Source of the DNA: Bacteroidaceae bacterium
GTDB taxonomy: Bacteria; Bacteroidota; Bacteroidia; Bacteroidales; Bacteroidaceae
Assembly: GCA_017383665.1 (NCBI GenBank)
Contig: JAFNWA010000006.1
Coordinates: 1 to 7,311, forward strand
Length of the DNA stretch: 7,311 nt
Reading direction: 5' to 3'
Position numbers and translations under genes: made by a program. The notes beneath the pieces are model-generated. The model saw nothing but the letters and a program-made list of their open reading frames with translations, was not told the DNA's origin and made no database searches. Numbering within the stretch: position 1 is the stretch's first letter; each line of letters begins with the position of its first letter. Below, piece after piece: positions 1 to 5,989 of this stretch.

Positions 1-248
1 CCGTTGCCAAGAATACTTGGGAGAAGGGTTTGACATACGCATTCCGTGACCGTCGTAACAAGAAGCGTGAGTTCCGCGCACTTTGGATCCAGCGTATCAA
101 TGCAGCAGCTCGCATCGAGGGTATGTCTTACTCTCAGTTGATGGGTGCTTTGCACAAGGCTGGTATCGAGATCAACCGCAAGGTTCTCGCTGACCTCGCA
201 TTGAACAACCCTGCAGCCTTCAAGGCAATTGTTGACAAGGTTAAGTAA
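1..248 (+). CDS. rplT: 50S ribosomal protein L20, C-terminal part (5' end outside the window)
   Basis: L20 is a primary 23S rRNA-binding protein needed early in large-subunit assembly. The reading frame is open from base 3 (VAKNTWEKG...) to TAA at 246-248, giving the last 81 residues of a protein that is normally about 115-120 residues. Recognisable L20 signatures are the basic stretch [20 protein letters not shown], then [16 protein letters not shown] and the C-terminal helix around [20 protein letters not shown] at 30 could be mistaken for a start, but the L20 homology continues upstream of it without interruption, so the gene runs off the left edge. In bacteria L20 is usually the last gene of infC-rpmI-rplT, and the terminator 20 bp downstream fits that position. 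Identification is very secure; the upstream operon partners are inferred. Confidence 0.97.
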   Translation, partial: VAKNTWEKGLTYAFRDRRNKKREFRALWIQRINAAARIEGMSYSQLMGALHKAGIEINRKVLADLALNNPAAFKAIVDKVK

Positions 249-268
249 ATTGCTTCTTTGTGAAAGAT

Positions 269-300
269 AAATGACAGCCGCATGGCTGTCATTTGTTTTT
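269..300 (+). terminator. Intrinsic terminator of the rplT transcript
   Basis: A perfect 11-bp stem (269-279 with 284-294, left arm AAATGACAGCC) carries a GCAT tetraloop and is followed by G then TTTTTG. It starts 20 nt after the rplT stop codon. This is a textbook Rho-independent terminator for rightward transcription. Confidence 0.92.
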
Positions 301-314
301 GTATCTACTGTACT

Positions 315-350
315 AAAAAAAATATGGACAACCGCATGGCTGTCCATATT
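315..350 (-). terminator. Intrinsic terminator of the minus-strand DUF5063-exonuclease-rlmI operon
   Basis: The arms AATATGGACA (321-330) and TGTCCATATT (341-350) pair perfectly over 10 bp. Two further C-G pairs (332-339, 333-338) form after an A-C mismatch, closing a GCAT loop. On the minus strand the hairpin runs straight into a run of eight U (complement of the A-run 315-322), so it terminates leftward transcription. It lies 21 nt past the rlmI stop codon. Its core is nearly identical to that of the rplT terminator at 269-300. Confidence 0.9.
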
Positions 351-371
351 CTGTCTTTATTATTTTGTCCT

Positions 372-1553
372 TTATTCTACATACAGAACCAAACCTTTCA
401 GGTACTCACCCTCGGGGTGGTAGATGCTTACAGGGTGGTCGGCGGGCTGTGTCAACTGGTGCAGGATGCGTACATTGCGTTTTGCCATGGCTGCGGCAGT
501 GAATACGGCTGTGCGGAAGTTCTCCTTGCTTACCACTTGTGAACAAGAGAATGTGAAAAGAATACCGCCCGGCTGAATCTTTTCAATGGCCTTGGCATTC
601 AGGCGGCGATAGCCGATTAGTGCATTGCGCAGTGAGTCGCGGTGCTTTGCAAATGCCGGTGGGTCAAGGATGATAAGGTTGTAGTTGTTCCCCATTCTTT
701 CCAGGAAATCGAAAGCGTCCACAGCGTATGCAGTGTGTCTGGTGTCACCGGGGAAATTGATTTCAACATTTGCATTTGTCAGGTCAATGGCCTTTGATGA
801 ACTATCGACAGAGTGTACAATTTCTGCACCGCCGCGTAGTGCATATATTGAGAATCCGCCTGTGTAGCAGAACATGTTGAGCAGTTTGCGCCCTTTGGCG
901 TATTTCTCGAGCAATGAGCGGTTCTCGCGTTGGTCAACAAAGAAACCGGTTTTTTGTCCACGAAGCCAGTCGATGTGGAATTTTAGTCCATACTCGGTTG
1001 ATATGTTGCCTGCATTGCCGCCGACAATATAACCATTGTCTTTGTTAATGTCTGCCTTGTAGGGCAGGGTGGTGTCTGATTTGTAATATATGTTCTTTAT
1101 CTTGTCGCCAAGAACCTCCTGTATTGCTTTTGCTATCTCCATGCGGAAAACATGCATGCCTACGCTATGTGCCTGCATTACAGCGGTGTCGCCATAGATG
1201 TCAACAATGAGGCCGGGGAGGTTGTCACCCTCACCGTGTACAAGACGATAGGTGTTGTTGTCTTCGCGTGATGAAATACCTGTTCTTTCGCGTAGGTCGA
1301 ACGCTGTTGCAATACGCTTGTTCCAGAATGCCTGGTCGATGGTCTCGTCGTTGAATGTGAGCACGCGCACAGCAATGCTTCCTACCTGTATATGTCCGCG
1401 TGCAATGAATTTGTGGTCATTGGTATATACGGTGACAATGTCGCCCTCTTCGGGCTTGCCTTCGATACGCTGTATTGCTCCCGAGAATATCCAGGGGTGA
1501 AAGCGTTGTAGCGATTCTTCCTTACCTCGTTTAAGTATTACGGCTTTTTCCAT
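372..1553 (-). CDS. rlmI: RlmI-type class I SAM-dependent 23S rRNA methyltransferase (PUA + Rossmann)
   Basis: Likely a 5-methylcytosine methyltransferase of 23S rRNA. The E. coli namesake RlmI modifies C1962 and has 396 residues; this protein has 393. An N-terminal PUA-like RNA-binding domain spans roughly residues 1-70 (HPWIFSGAI..., with GHIQVGSIAVRVL near its end). A linker region with GQKTGFFVDQR follows at 199-209. The Rossmann domain has SAM motif I (NMFCYTGGFS, 226-235), the DPPAF motif (297-301) and the SCS motif (336-338) holding the probable catalytic cysteine. The tail ADHPVSIYHPEGEYLKG closely resembles the E. coli C-terminus. The ATG at 1553 is preferred over an in-frame TTG at 1568, because it sits 1 nt after the exonuclease stop (TAA-T-ATG) and the PUA domain begins just inside it. 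It is the last gene of its operon. The family is certain; the exact target base is inferred. Confidence 0.93.
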   Translation of the reverse strand: MEKAVILKRGKEESLQRFHPWIFSGAIQRIEGKPEEGDIVTVYTNDHKFIARGHIQVGSIAVRVLTFNDETIDQAFWNKRIATAFDLRERTGISSREDNNTYRLVHGEGDNLPGLIVDIYGDTAVMQAHSVGMHVFRMEIAKAIQEVLGDKIKNIYYKSDTTLPYKADINKDNGYIVGGNAGNISTEYGLKFHIDWLRGQKTGFFVDQRENRSLLEKYAKGRKLLNMFCYTGGFSIYALRGGAEIVHSVDSSSKAIDLTNANVEINFPGDTRHTAYAVDAFDFLERMGNNYNLIILDPPAFAKHRDSLRNALIGYRRLNAKAIEKIQPGGILFTFSCSQVVSKENFRTAVFTAAAMAKRNVRILHQLTQPADHPVSIYHPEGEYLKGLVLYVE

Positions 1554-1554
1554 A

Positions 1555-2142
1555 TTATTTTGGGTCAATTTGTTTTAACATGTTGTATATCTTAAGGCAT
1601 GCCCACGCATCGGTGGCTGCATACTGTTTCTGTTTGTCTGTGAGCACATCATTCTCCCAATTGCTCAACTGCTGGCTTTTTGATATGCGCTGCCTGAATA
1701 TGATGGCGAATATCTTTTGCAGGCTCATCTCTTCGATTCCGAAGTTTCCGACCACTTTTTGCAGGTCAACGAATCCGCCGGACTTGAACTTTCGGCGTTT
1801 GTTCAGTGCCTGATAGTCGTCGTGCAATGAAAGGCCAATCTTGGCAATCTGCTCGTTTTCAAGGAACGAGATGAGTGAGTCGGGCATTCCGGTGCGGTTG
1901 AGACGGATTAGAAAACAGGTGTCAGGGGTTGATAGCTGTATCAGTGATACATTGTGTTGTACACCCTTGCGGAATGACGGGCGTGTCTCGGTGTCGATTC
2001 CCACGACTCTTTCCTGCGACAGAGCCTTGACGGCTTTATCGACATCTGTTGCGGTGTCGATTGTGATGATGCGCCCCTCGAAAACAGCTGTGGGCATTGT
2101 GCTTATCTCGCTTTTTTCAATGCGTGCGTCAAAATGATTCAT
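1555..2142 (-). CDS. 3'-5' exonuclease, DEDDy (RNase D / DnaQ-like) family
   Basis: A compact single-domain 3'-5' exonuclease of 195 residues using two-metal-ion catalysis. Exo I is VVGIDTETRPSF (D50, E52). Exo II lies in KIGLSLHDDYQAL (aspartates 108/109). Exo III is YAATDAWACLKIY (Y174, D178), and the Y-x3-D spacing marks the DEDDy subclass that includes RNase D and the WRN exonuclease domain. There is no HRDC domain, unlike full-length RNase D (about 375 residues), and no helicase or polymerase domain. The ATG at 2142 is chosen because it leaves about 20 residues before VFEGRI, as I recall for Bacteroides homologs, and because a purine-rich GAGGAG lies 4 nt upstream. A TTG at 2166 and an ATG at 2097 are alternatives. 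It overlaps the DUF5063 gene by 14 nt and abuts rlmI. The adjoining rRNA methyltransferase favours an RNA substrate, but DNA is not excluded. Confidence 0.92.
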   Translation of the reverse strand: MNHFDARIEKSEISTMPTAVFEGRIITIDTATDVDKAVKALSQERVVGIDTETRPSFRKGVQHNVSLIQLSTPDTCFLIRLNRTGMPDSLISFLENEQIAKIGLSLHDDYQALNKRRKFKSGGFVDLQKVVGNFGIEEMSLQKIFAIIFRQRISKSQQLSNWENDVLTDKQKQYAATDAWACLKIYNMLKQIDPK

Positions 2143-2683
2143 TTCTCTCCTCTTCTTCGTCCTCAAGTGTTGTGTTGTATCTTATGTCATGTAGCGCGCG
2201 CATGGTGTTTACGAGTGTCTGTCCCCAGTATTGGCGAAAGTGCTCGTTGCATTCAATGATTGCATCATGCATTGTTTCGTTTATGCCAATCTGGAAAAGA
2301 GAGACAAAATTCTTTATGTCTTGGTATATGTCTGCAATGTCTTCGGAAATACTCTTTGTAATAGGAGTGTCGCTGTATTTCATGTCGCTGACAAAGACAT
2401 CGAGGTATGAATCCTTGTCGGACAATAGGTCAAAGATTGTCATGCGGACAACTTCGTAACAATCCTCAGAAACAAAATCCTGTTGCTCCTCATCACTTAT
2501 TTTCTCTTCATCCGGCAACATCTGTGCCTTGATGTAAAGCAGTGGCAATAATTTAAGCAGGGTCTCTACAAATTCCTTGCGGTCGTACTCATTGCAGCGC
2601 TCTATGTAGGCGCAGAATTCGGCGGCAACGGTGACAAACTCCACAGTGTTGCGTGAAAAAACAATATCCTCTCTTCCGTTCAT
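2129..2683 (-). CDS. DUF5063 domain-containing protein, function unknown
   Basis: A 184-residue, strongly acidic, apparently all-helical cytoplasmic protein with no signal peptide, membrane span or catalytic motif I can recognise. I assign it to DUF5063 from its overall pattern: an N-terminal VEFVTVAAEFCAYIE helix, a LLKLLPLLYIKAQMLP helix, an acidic middle, a central SDxxxSxxISEDIADIYQDIKNFV region and FRQYWGQTLVNTMRALHDI near the C-terminus. The tail ends in EDEEEERNESF. The open frame extends upstream to 2920, but that extension crosses the promoter region and is antisense to the start of ftsK. The ATG at 2683 begins where the family-like sequence starts and lies 24 nt downstream of a Bacteroidota -7 box. 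It is first in a tightly packed operon with the exonuclease and rlmI. No function can be read from the sequence; a role linked to RNA or ribosome maturation is only guilt by association. Confidence 0.85.
   Translation of the reverse strand: MNGREDIVFSRNTVEFVTVAAEFCAYIERCNEYDRKEFVETLLKLLPLLYIKAQMLPDEEKISDEEQQDFVSEDCYEVVRMTIFDLLSDKDSYLDVFVSDMKYSDTPITKSISEDIADIYQDIKNFVSLFQIGINETMHDAIIECNEHFRQYWGQTLVNTMRALHDIRYNTTLEDEEEERNESF
2144..2163 (-). promoter_or_regulatory. Purine-rich ribosome binding site for the exonuclease, inside the DUF5063 coding tail
   Basis: On the minus strand this block reads as an almost unbroken purine run. It contains GAGGAG (2152-2147) 4 nt before the ATG at 2142, and it also encodes the EDEEEER tail of the DUF5063 protein. 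Most other starts in this window lack an SD-like sequence, so this one supports the chosen start and suggests translational coupling across the 14-nt overlap. The assignment is inferred. Confidence 0.5.
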
Positions 2684-2707
2684 CTTGTTTGTGTTTTTAT
2701 TTTGCTG

Positions 2708-2715
2708 CGAAGTTA
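2708..2715 (-). promoter_or_regulatory. Probable -7 promoter element of the DUF5063-exonuclease-rlmI operon
   Basis: The minus strand reads TAACTTCG, matching the Bacteroidota -7 consensus TAnnTTTG with one change (TTCG for TTTG). It ends 24 nt upstream of the ATG at 2683. I see no clear TTTG -33 box at the usual 19-21 nt spacing; a T-rich TTTT lies 24 nt upstream. It is supported by the -7 match and position only. Confidence 0.5.
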
Positions 2716-2760
2716 CAAAAAAATAGCAGAGGAGAGGATAAAAGGTATTTGTTTTTTTTG

Positions 2761-2768
2761 TATCTTCG
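2761..2768 (+). promoter_or_regulatory. Probable -7 promoter element of the ftsK-lolA-trxB operon
   Basis: TATCTTCG matches the Bacteroidota -7 pattern TAnnTTyG, 59 nt before the ftsK ATG, implying an untranslated leader of roughly 50 nt. The upstream sequence is T-rich (TATTTGTTTTTTTTG at 2746-2760), but its TTTG at 2748-2751 is only 9 nt away, too close for a standard -33 box. The divergent partner at 2708-2715 lies 45 bp away. Confidence 0.55.
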
Positions 2769-2778
2769 CGTTTAAGTT

Positions 2779-2793
2779 GTGGCGGTGTGCCAC
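2779..2793 (+). other. Small hairpin in the ftsK 5' leader
   Basis: GTGGC (2779-2783) pairs perfectly with GCCAC (2789-2793) around a 5-nt loop, just downstream of the predicted transcription start. It is short, has no U-tract and ends 34 nt before the ATG. It may be a leader-stabilising stem or simply chance. Confidence 0.3.
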
Positions 2794-2827
2794 TTTCTGA
2801 TTTTAAAGAAGAAACACAGCATAATAT

Positions 2828-5335
2828 ATGGCAAAAAAGAAACATACTCCGGGTTTGATTGTAAGGCTGAAGGAGAAATATGAACGAGTAAAACTGTTCT
2901 TCTCGAGCAAAAGTGTCCAATTTGTGTTGGGCGTGCTTTGTTTTGCTTTTATGGTTTTTCTTGGCAGTTCGTTCTTGTCTTTTTTCTCATCCGGCGGGAA
3001 TGACCAGTCGGTAGTGGAGTCTGTTGCATCGGAGGGTATTGTGGCTGCAGATGCAGCCGGAAATACATCGGGTAAAGGTGGAGCTGTTCTTGCTGACTAT
3101 TTCATAAATGGCTGCTTCGGATGGGCTTCAGTTCTTCTTCTGCCGTTGTTGTTGCTTGTGGCGCTGCGCCTTATGAACTTGCGCAGAATATCACTGAAGC
3201 ACAGTACGGCAGTGATTCTTTTTGCAATGGTGTGGCTGTCTGTACTTTTTGACTTTCTCTTTGGTGGCAAAATAGGTAATGGATTTGTTTCTCCGGGCGG
3301 AAAACATGGCGATTTCATGACTGCTACAATTGGTGATCTTTTCGGTGTGGTAGGAGTTATCTTGTTTCTTGCTCTGACACTGTTGCTGTTTATGATATGC
3401 CTTACACGCAAAACAATCCCCTGGTTGCAGAATCTGCTCGATTTCTCGTCGCGGAACGACATCGATGAATATGTGGAGAATGAAGAGGATGCAGACGAGG
3501 AGGATGTCGATGTGCCATTTGAGGTGGATATTGATGCTACAGAGAAGGATGCAGAGGAAAATAATAAAGTTGTAATAATTGTCGATGAACCCGAGCCTGT
3601 TGTTGATGACTGTGATGTGGAGTTGGCAAGAAAATTCGATGCTATTGTCGGGCAGACTTTTGCTGCTCAGGGTGCTGCAGATGTCGCATCTGCTGTTGCA
3701 GAAGAGGCTGCAGAGAATGGTGTTGTGCAGGTTGGACCAAGCGGGCTTCCTATGGAGGTCGAGGCCCTTAACGGAGACGAGGATACGGGTGGTGATATGT
3801 TGCGCCCCATCAATCCAAAAGATGAATTGAGTCATTACAAGCCGCCTACACTTGATTTGCTCGATGAGTATGAGCAGGGTGCACATTCCATTGACAGGGA
3901 TGAACAGACCGAAAATAGCAACAAGATTATCAATGCGCTCAAGAATTTTGGTATTGAAATAAGCTCGATTAAGGCTTCGGTGGGTCCAACGATTACTCTC
4001 TATGAGATAACCCCGGCACCCGGTGTGCGAATCAATAAAATCAGGAATCTCGAGGATGATATTGCAATGAACCTTGCCGCGCTTTGTGTCCGCATTGTAG
4101 CTCCAATCCCAGGTAAGGGCACTGTTGGTATTGAGGTTCCGAATGCTCACAAGCAGATTGTGCCCATGGCATCGCTGCTAAACAGCCGCAAGTATAAAGA
4201 GACTGATATGGCATTGCCTTTGGCGCTTGGCAAGACAATCTCTAATGAGGTTTATATGGTGGATATGGCAAAGATGCCCCACCTTTTGGTTGCCGGTGCA
4301 ACAGGTATGGGTAAGTCTGTAGGTCTCAATGCTATAATCACATCGTTGCTCTACAAGATGCATCCGGCTTATCTGAAGTTTGTGATGGTCGATCCCAAGA
4401 TGGTTGAGTTGAGTCTTTACGGAGTTCTTGAGAAGCATTTCCTTGCTAAGCTCGAAGGTGAGGATGAACCAATTATCACAGATGTGAACAAGGTTGTGCG
4501 TACATTGAAATCGCTTTGTGTTGAAATGGATAACCGTTACAAGCTGTTGCAGATGGCTTCGGTTCGTTCTGTCAAGGAATATAACGAGAAGTACCTGAAC
4601 AAAGAATTGTTGCCGACAAAGGGGCACCGCTTTATGCCTTACATTGTGGTGGTGATTGATGAGTATGGCGATTTGATGATGACGGCTGGTCGTGAGGTGG
4701 AACAACCGATTGCCCGAATTGCGCAGAAAGCGCGTGCGGTTGGTATTCACATGATTATTGCCACTCAGCGTCCTACGACAAATATTATCACAGGTACAAT
4801 AAAGGCGAACTTCCCTGCGCGTATGGCTTTCCGTGTGATATCGGCAATAGATTCGCGTACAATCCTTGATAGGACCGGTGCGAATCAGTTGCAAGGTAAA
4901 GGTGACATGCTGTTCCTTGCCGGGAATGATCCGGTTCGTGTGCAGTGTGCGCTTGTTGAGACTAAAGAGGTTGAGCGTGTGTGTGCCCACATTGCCAAGC
5001 AGCAAGGTTATCTTACACCATACATCTTGCCCGAGCCGGATGAGGTTTCTGATATGGGTGACGGCGGCGGTGGCGGCGGTGGCTCGCGTGGCGAAATCTC
5101 CTTGGACAAGCTTGACCCGTTGTTTGCCGATGCTGCCAGAGTGGTTGTTCTTGCACAACATGGTTCAACATCGCTGATTCAACGCAAACTGGAGATTGGC
5201 TTCAACCGTGCCGGCCGAATTATGGACCAGCTGTGCAGAATGGGAATTGTTGGCGAGCAGGAGGGTAGTAAACCTCGCCAAGTGCTCTGTGCCGATGAGG
5301 CAGACCTTGAATTCCGCTTGAAATCAATGTTGTAA
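2828..5335 (+). CDS. ftsK: DNA translocase FtsK
   Basis: FtsK is a septum-anchored hexameric DNA pump that clears chromosomes from the division plane and activates XerCD recombination at dif. The 835 residues contain four predicted membrane helices (about 30-53, 97-117, 126-146, 168-192). A short acidic and Ala/Glu-rich linker follows (about 208-335), then the alpha/beta RecA-like motor. Walker A is GATGMGKS (490-497), Walker B is IVVVIDE with D611/E612, and ATQRPT (645-650) follows. A run of seven glycines (746-752) separates the motor from a gamma winged-helix domain (757-820) whose NRAGRIMDQL helix is characteristic of the KOPS-reading, XerD-contacting domain. The linker is far shorter than in E. 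coli FtsK (1329 residues) and closer to SpoIIIE-sized proteins (787). The ATG at 2828 begins with a basic MAKKK head, as expected for a cytoplasmic N-terminus. It is the first gene of a plus-strand operon, with lolA 10 nt downstream. Confidence 0.97.
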   Translation: MAKKKHTPGLIVRLKEKYERVKLFFSSKSVQFVLGVLCFAFMVFLGSSFLSFFSSGGNDQSVVESVASEGIVAADAAGNTSGKGGAVLADYFINGCFGWASVLLLPLLLLVALRLMNLRRISLKHSTAVILFAMVWLSVLFDFLFGGKIGNGFVSPGGKHGDFMTATIGDLFGVVGVILFLALTLLLFMICLTRKTIPWLQNLLDFSSRNDIDEYVENEEDADEEDVDVPFEVDIDATEKDAEENNKVVIIVDEPEPVVDDCDVELARKFDAIVGQTFAAQGAADVASAVAEEAAENGVVQVGPSGLPMEVEALNGDEDTGGDMLRPINPKDELSHYKPPTLDLLDEYEQGAHSIDRDEQTENSNKIINALKNFGIEISSIKASVGPTITLYEITPAPGVRINKIRNLEDDIAMNLAALCVRIVAPIPGKGTVGIEVPNAHKQIVPMASLLNSRKYKETDMALPLALGKTISNEVYMVDMAKMPHLLVAGATGMGKSVGLNAIITSLLYKMHPAYLKFVMVDPKMVELSLYGVLEKHFLAKLEGEDEPIITDVNKVVRTLKSLCVEMDNRYKLLQMASVRSVKEYNEKYLNKELLPTKGHRFMPYIVVVIDEYGDLMMTAGREVEQPIARIAQKARAVGIHMIIATQRPTTNIITGTIKANFPARMAFRVISAIDSRTILDRTGANQLQGKGDMLFLAGNDPVRVQCALVETKEVERVCAHIAKQQGYLTPYILPEPDEVSDMGDGGGGGGGSRGEISLDKLDPLFADAARVVVLAQHGSTSLIQRKLEIGFNRAGRIMDQLCRMGIVGEQEGSKPRQVLCADEADLEFRLKSML

Positions 5336-5345
5336 AAAGTGTATT

Positions 5346-5972
5346 ATGAAGAATGTGAAGAATATACTGCTGTTGTTTGCTGTAATGTTCCAGTTGCAGT
5401 CGTTTGCTCAAGATGGCGGTGCGTTGCTTGATAAAGTGGCGACGGGCATTAAAAATGATGCTCCTGTGCAGATGGACTATTCCTATAATGTCTATGATGA
5501 TGAAAATCAACTGGTGCAGGAGGATAAAGGTTTGGTTTGTATTGACAACGAGCGTTACGCACTTTTGATGGAGAATATGATGGTGTGGTGCAACGGAAGT
5601 ACTCAGTGGAGCTATATGCGTGAAATTGATGAAATTTACATTACCGATGCATTCTCCGATGAGGCTCAGAACCTTTCTCCATTATATGTTATGGAACATT
5701 ATCGTGAAGGGTATGATGTTTCGTTTGTCGATAATGGCGACATTCAGGTTGTCAAACTGAATGCGACAGAGGAGGATGCCGAAGTTTCTCGTGTTGAGCT
5801 TTTTATTTCCAAGAATAACAATCGCCTTAATTCCATGTTCATATATATGCAGGGACAGGGGCATATTGAAGTGGTGTTGGATGGTTATCTTCCGGACTGT
5901 GGCGTGAGTGCAGAGCTCTTTGAGTGCCCATTGGATGAATTCCCTACTGCGGAAGTGATAGATATGAGATAA
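5346..5972 (+). CDS. lolA: LolA-like outer-membrane lipoprotein carrier protein (periplasmic)
   Basis: Probable periplasmic chaperone that ferries lipoproteins from the LolCDE exporter to the outer membrane. The 208 residues start with a clear Sec signal peptide (MKNVKN, hydrophobic ILLLFAVMF core, cleavage predicted after SFA, A21/Q22). No lipobox cysteine is present, so the mature protein of about 187 residues should be soluble. The LolA half-barrel pattern appears in the antiparallel strand repeats: VQMDYSYNVYDDENQLVQEDKG, RYALLMENMMVWCNGSTQWSYMREIDEIYI, then a PLYVMEHYREGYDVSF segment. These match the Bacteroidota LolA_2-type proteins more than proteobacterial LolA. The start is 10 nt after the ftsK stop, and trxB begins 17 nt downstream, so all three are probably co-transcribed. 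The family call is based on pattern and context; sequence similarity to E. coli LolA is weak. Confidence 0.85.
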   Translation: MKNVKNILLLFAVMFQLQSFAQDGGALLDKVATGIKNDAPVQMDYSYNVYDDENQLVQEDKGLVCIDNERYALLMENMMVWCNGSTQWSYMREIDEIYITDAFSDEAQNLSPLYVMEHYREGYDVSFVDNGDIQVVKLNATEEDAEVSRVELFISKNNNRLNSMFIYMQGQGHIEVVLDGYLPDCGVSAELFECPLDEFPTAEVIDMR

Positions 5973-5989
5973 TATAAAATATATACAAT

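Noticed and set aside
249..371. A Bacteroidales-1 type structured RNA downstream of rplT
   Set aside because: That RNA is known to occur after L20 genes in this order, but here the 123-nt gap is almost filled by two terminator hairpins, with no separate promoter or extra conserved structure visible.
1554..1568. TTG start at 1568 for the RlmI protein
   Set aside because: It would overlap the end of the exonuclease gene and add five residues outside the PUA domain. The ATG at 1553, 1 nt after the stop, is the simpler choice.
2684..2920. N-terminal extension of the DUF5063 frame up to 2920
   Set aside because: It would run through the divergent promoter region and overlap the start of ftsK antisense; its translation is low-complexity and unlike the family. 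The ATG at 2683 is better placed.
3191..5161. Two long antisense open frames inside ftsK (about 319 and 327 residues)
   Set aside because: Both lie wholly opposite the well-conserved FtsK motor and linker. Their translations are rich in His, Arg, Cys and Ile with no recognisable domain, as expected of antisense shadows.
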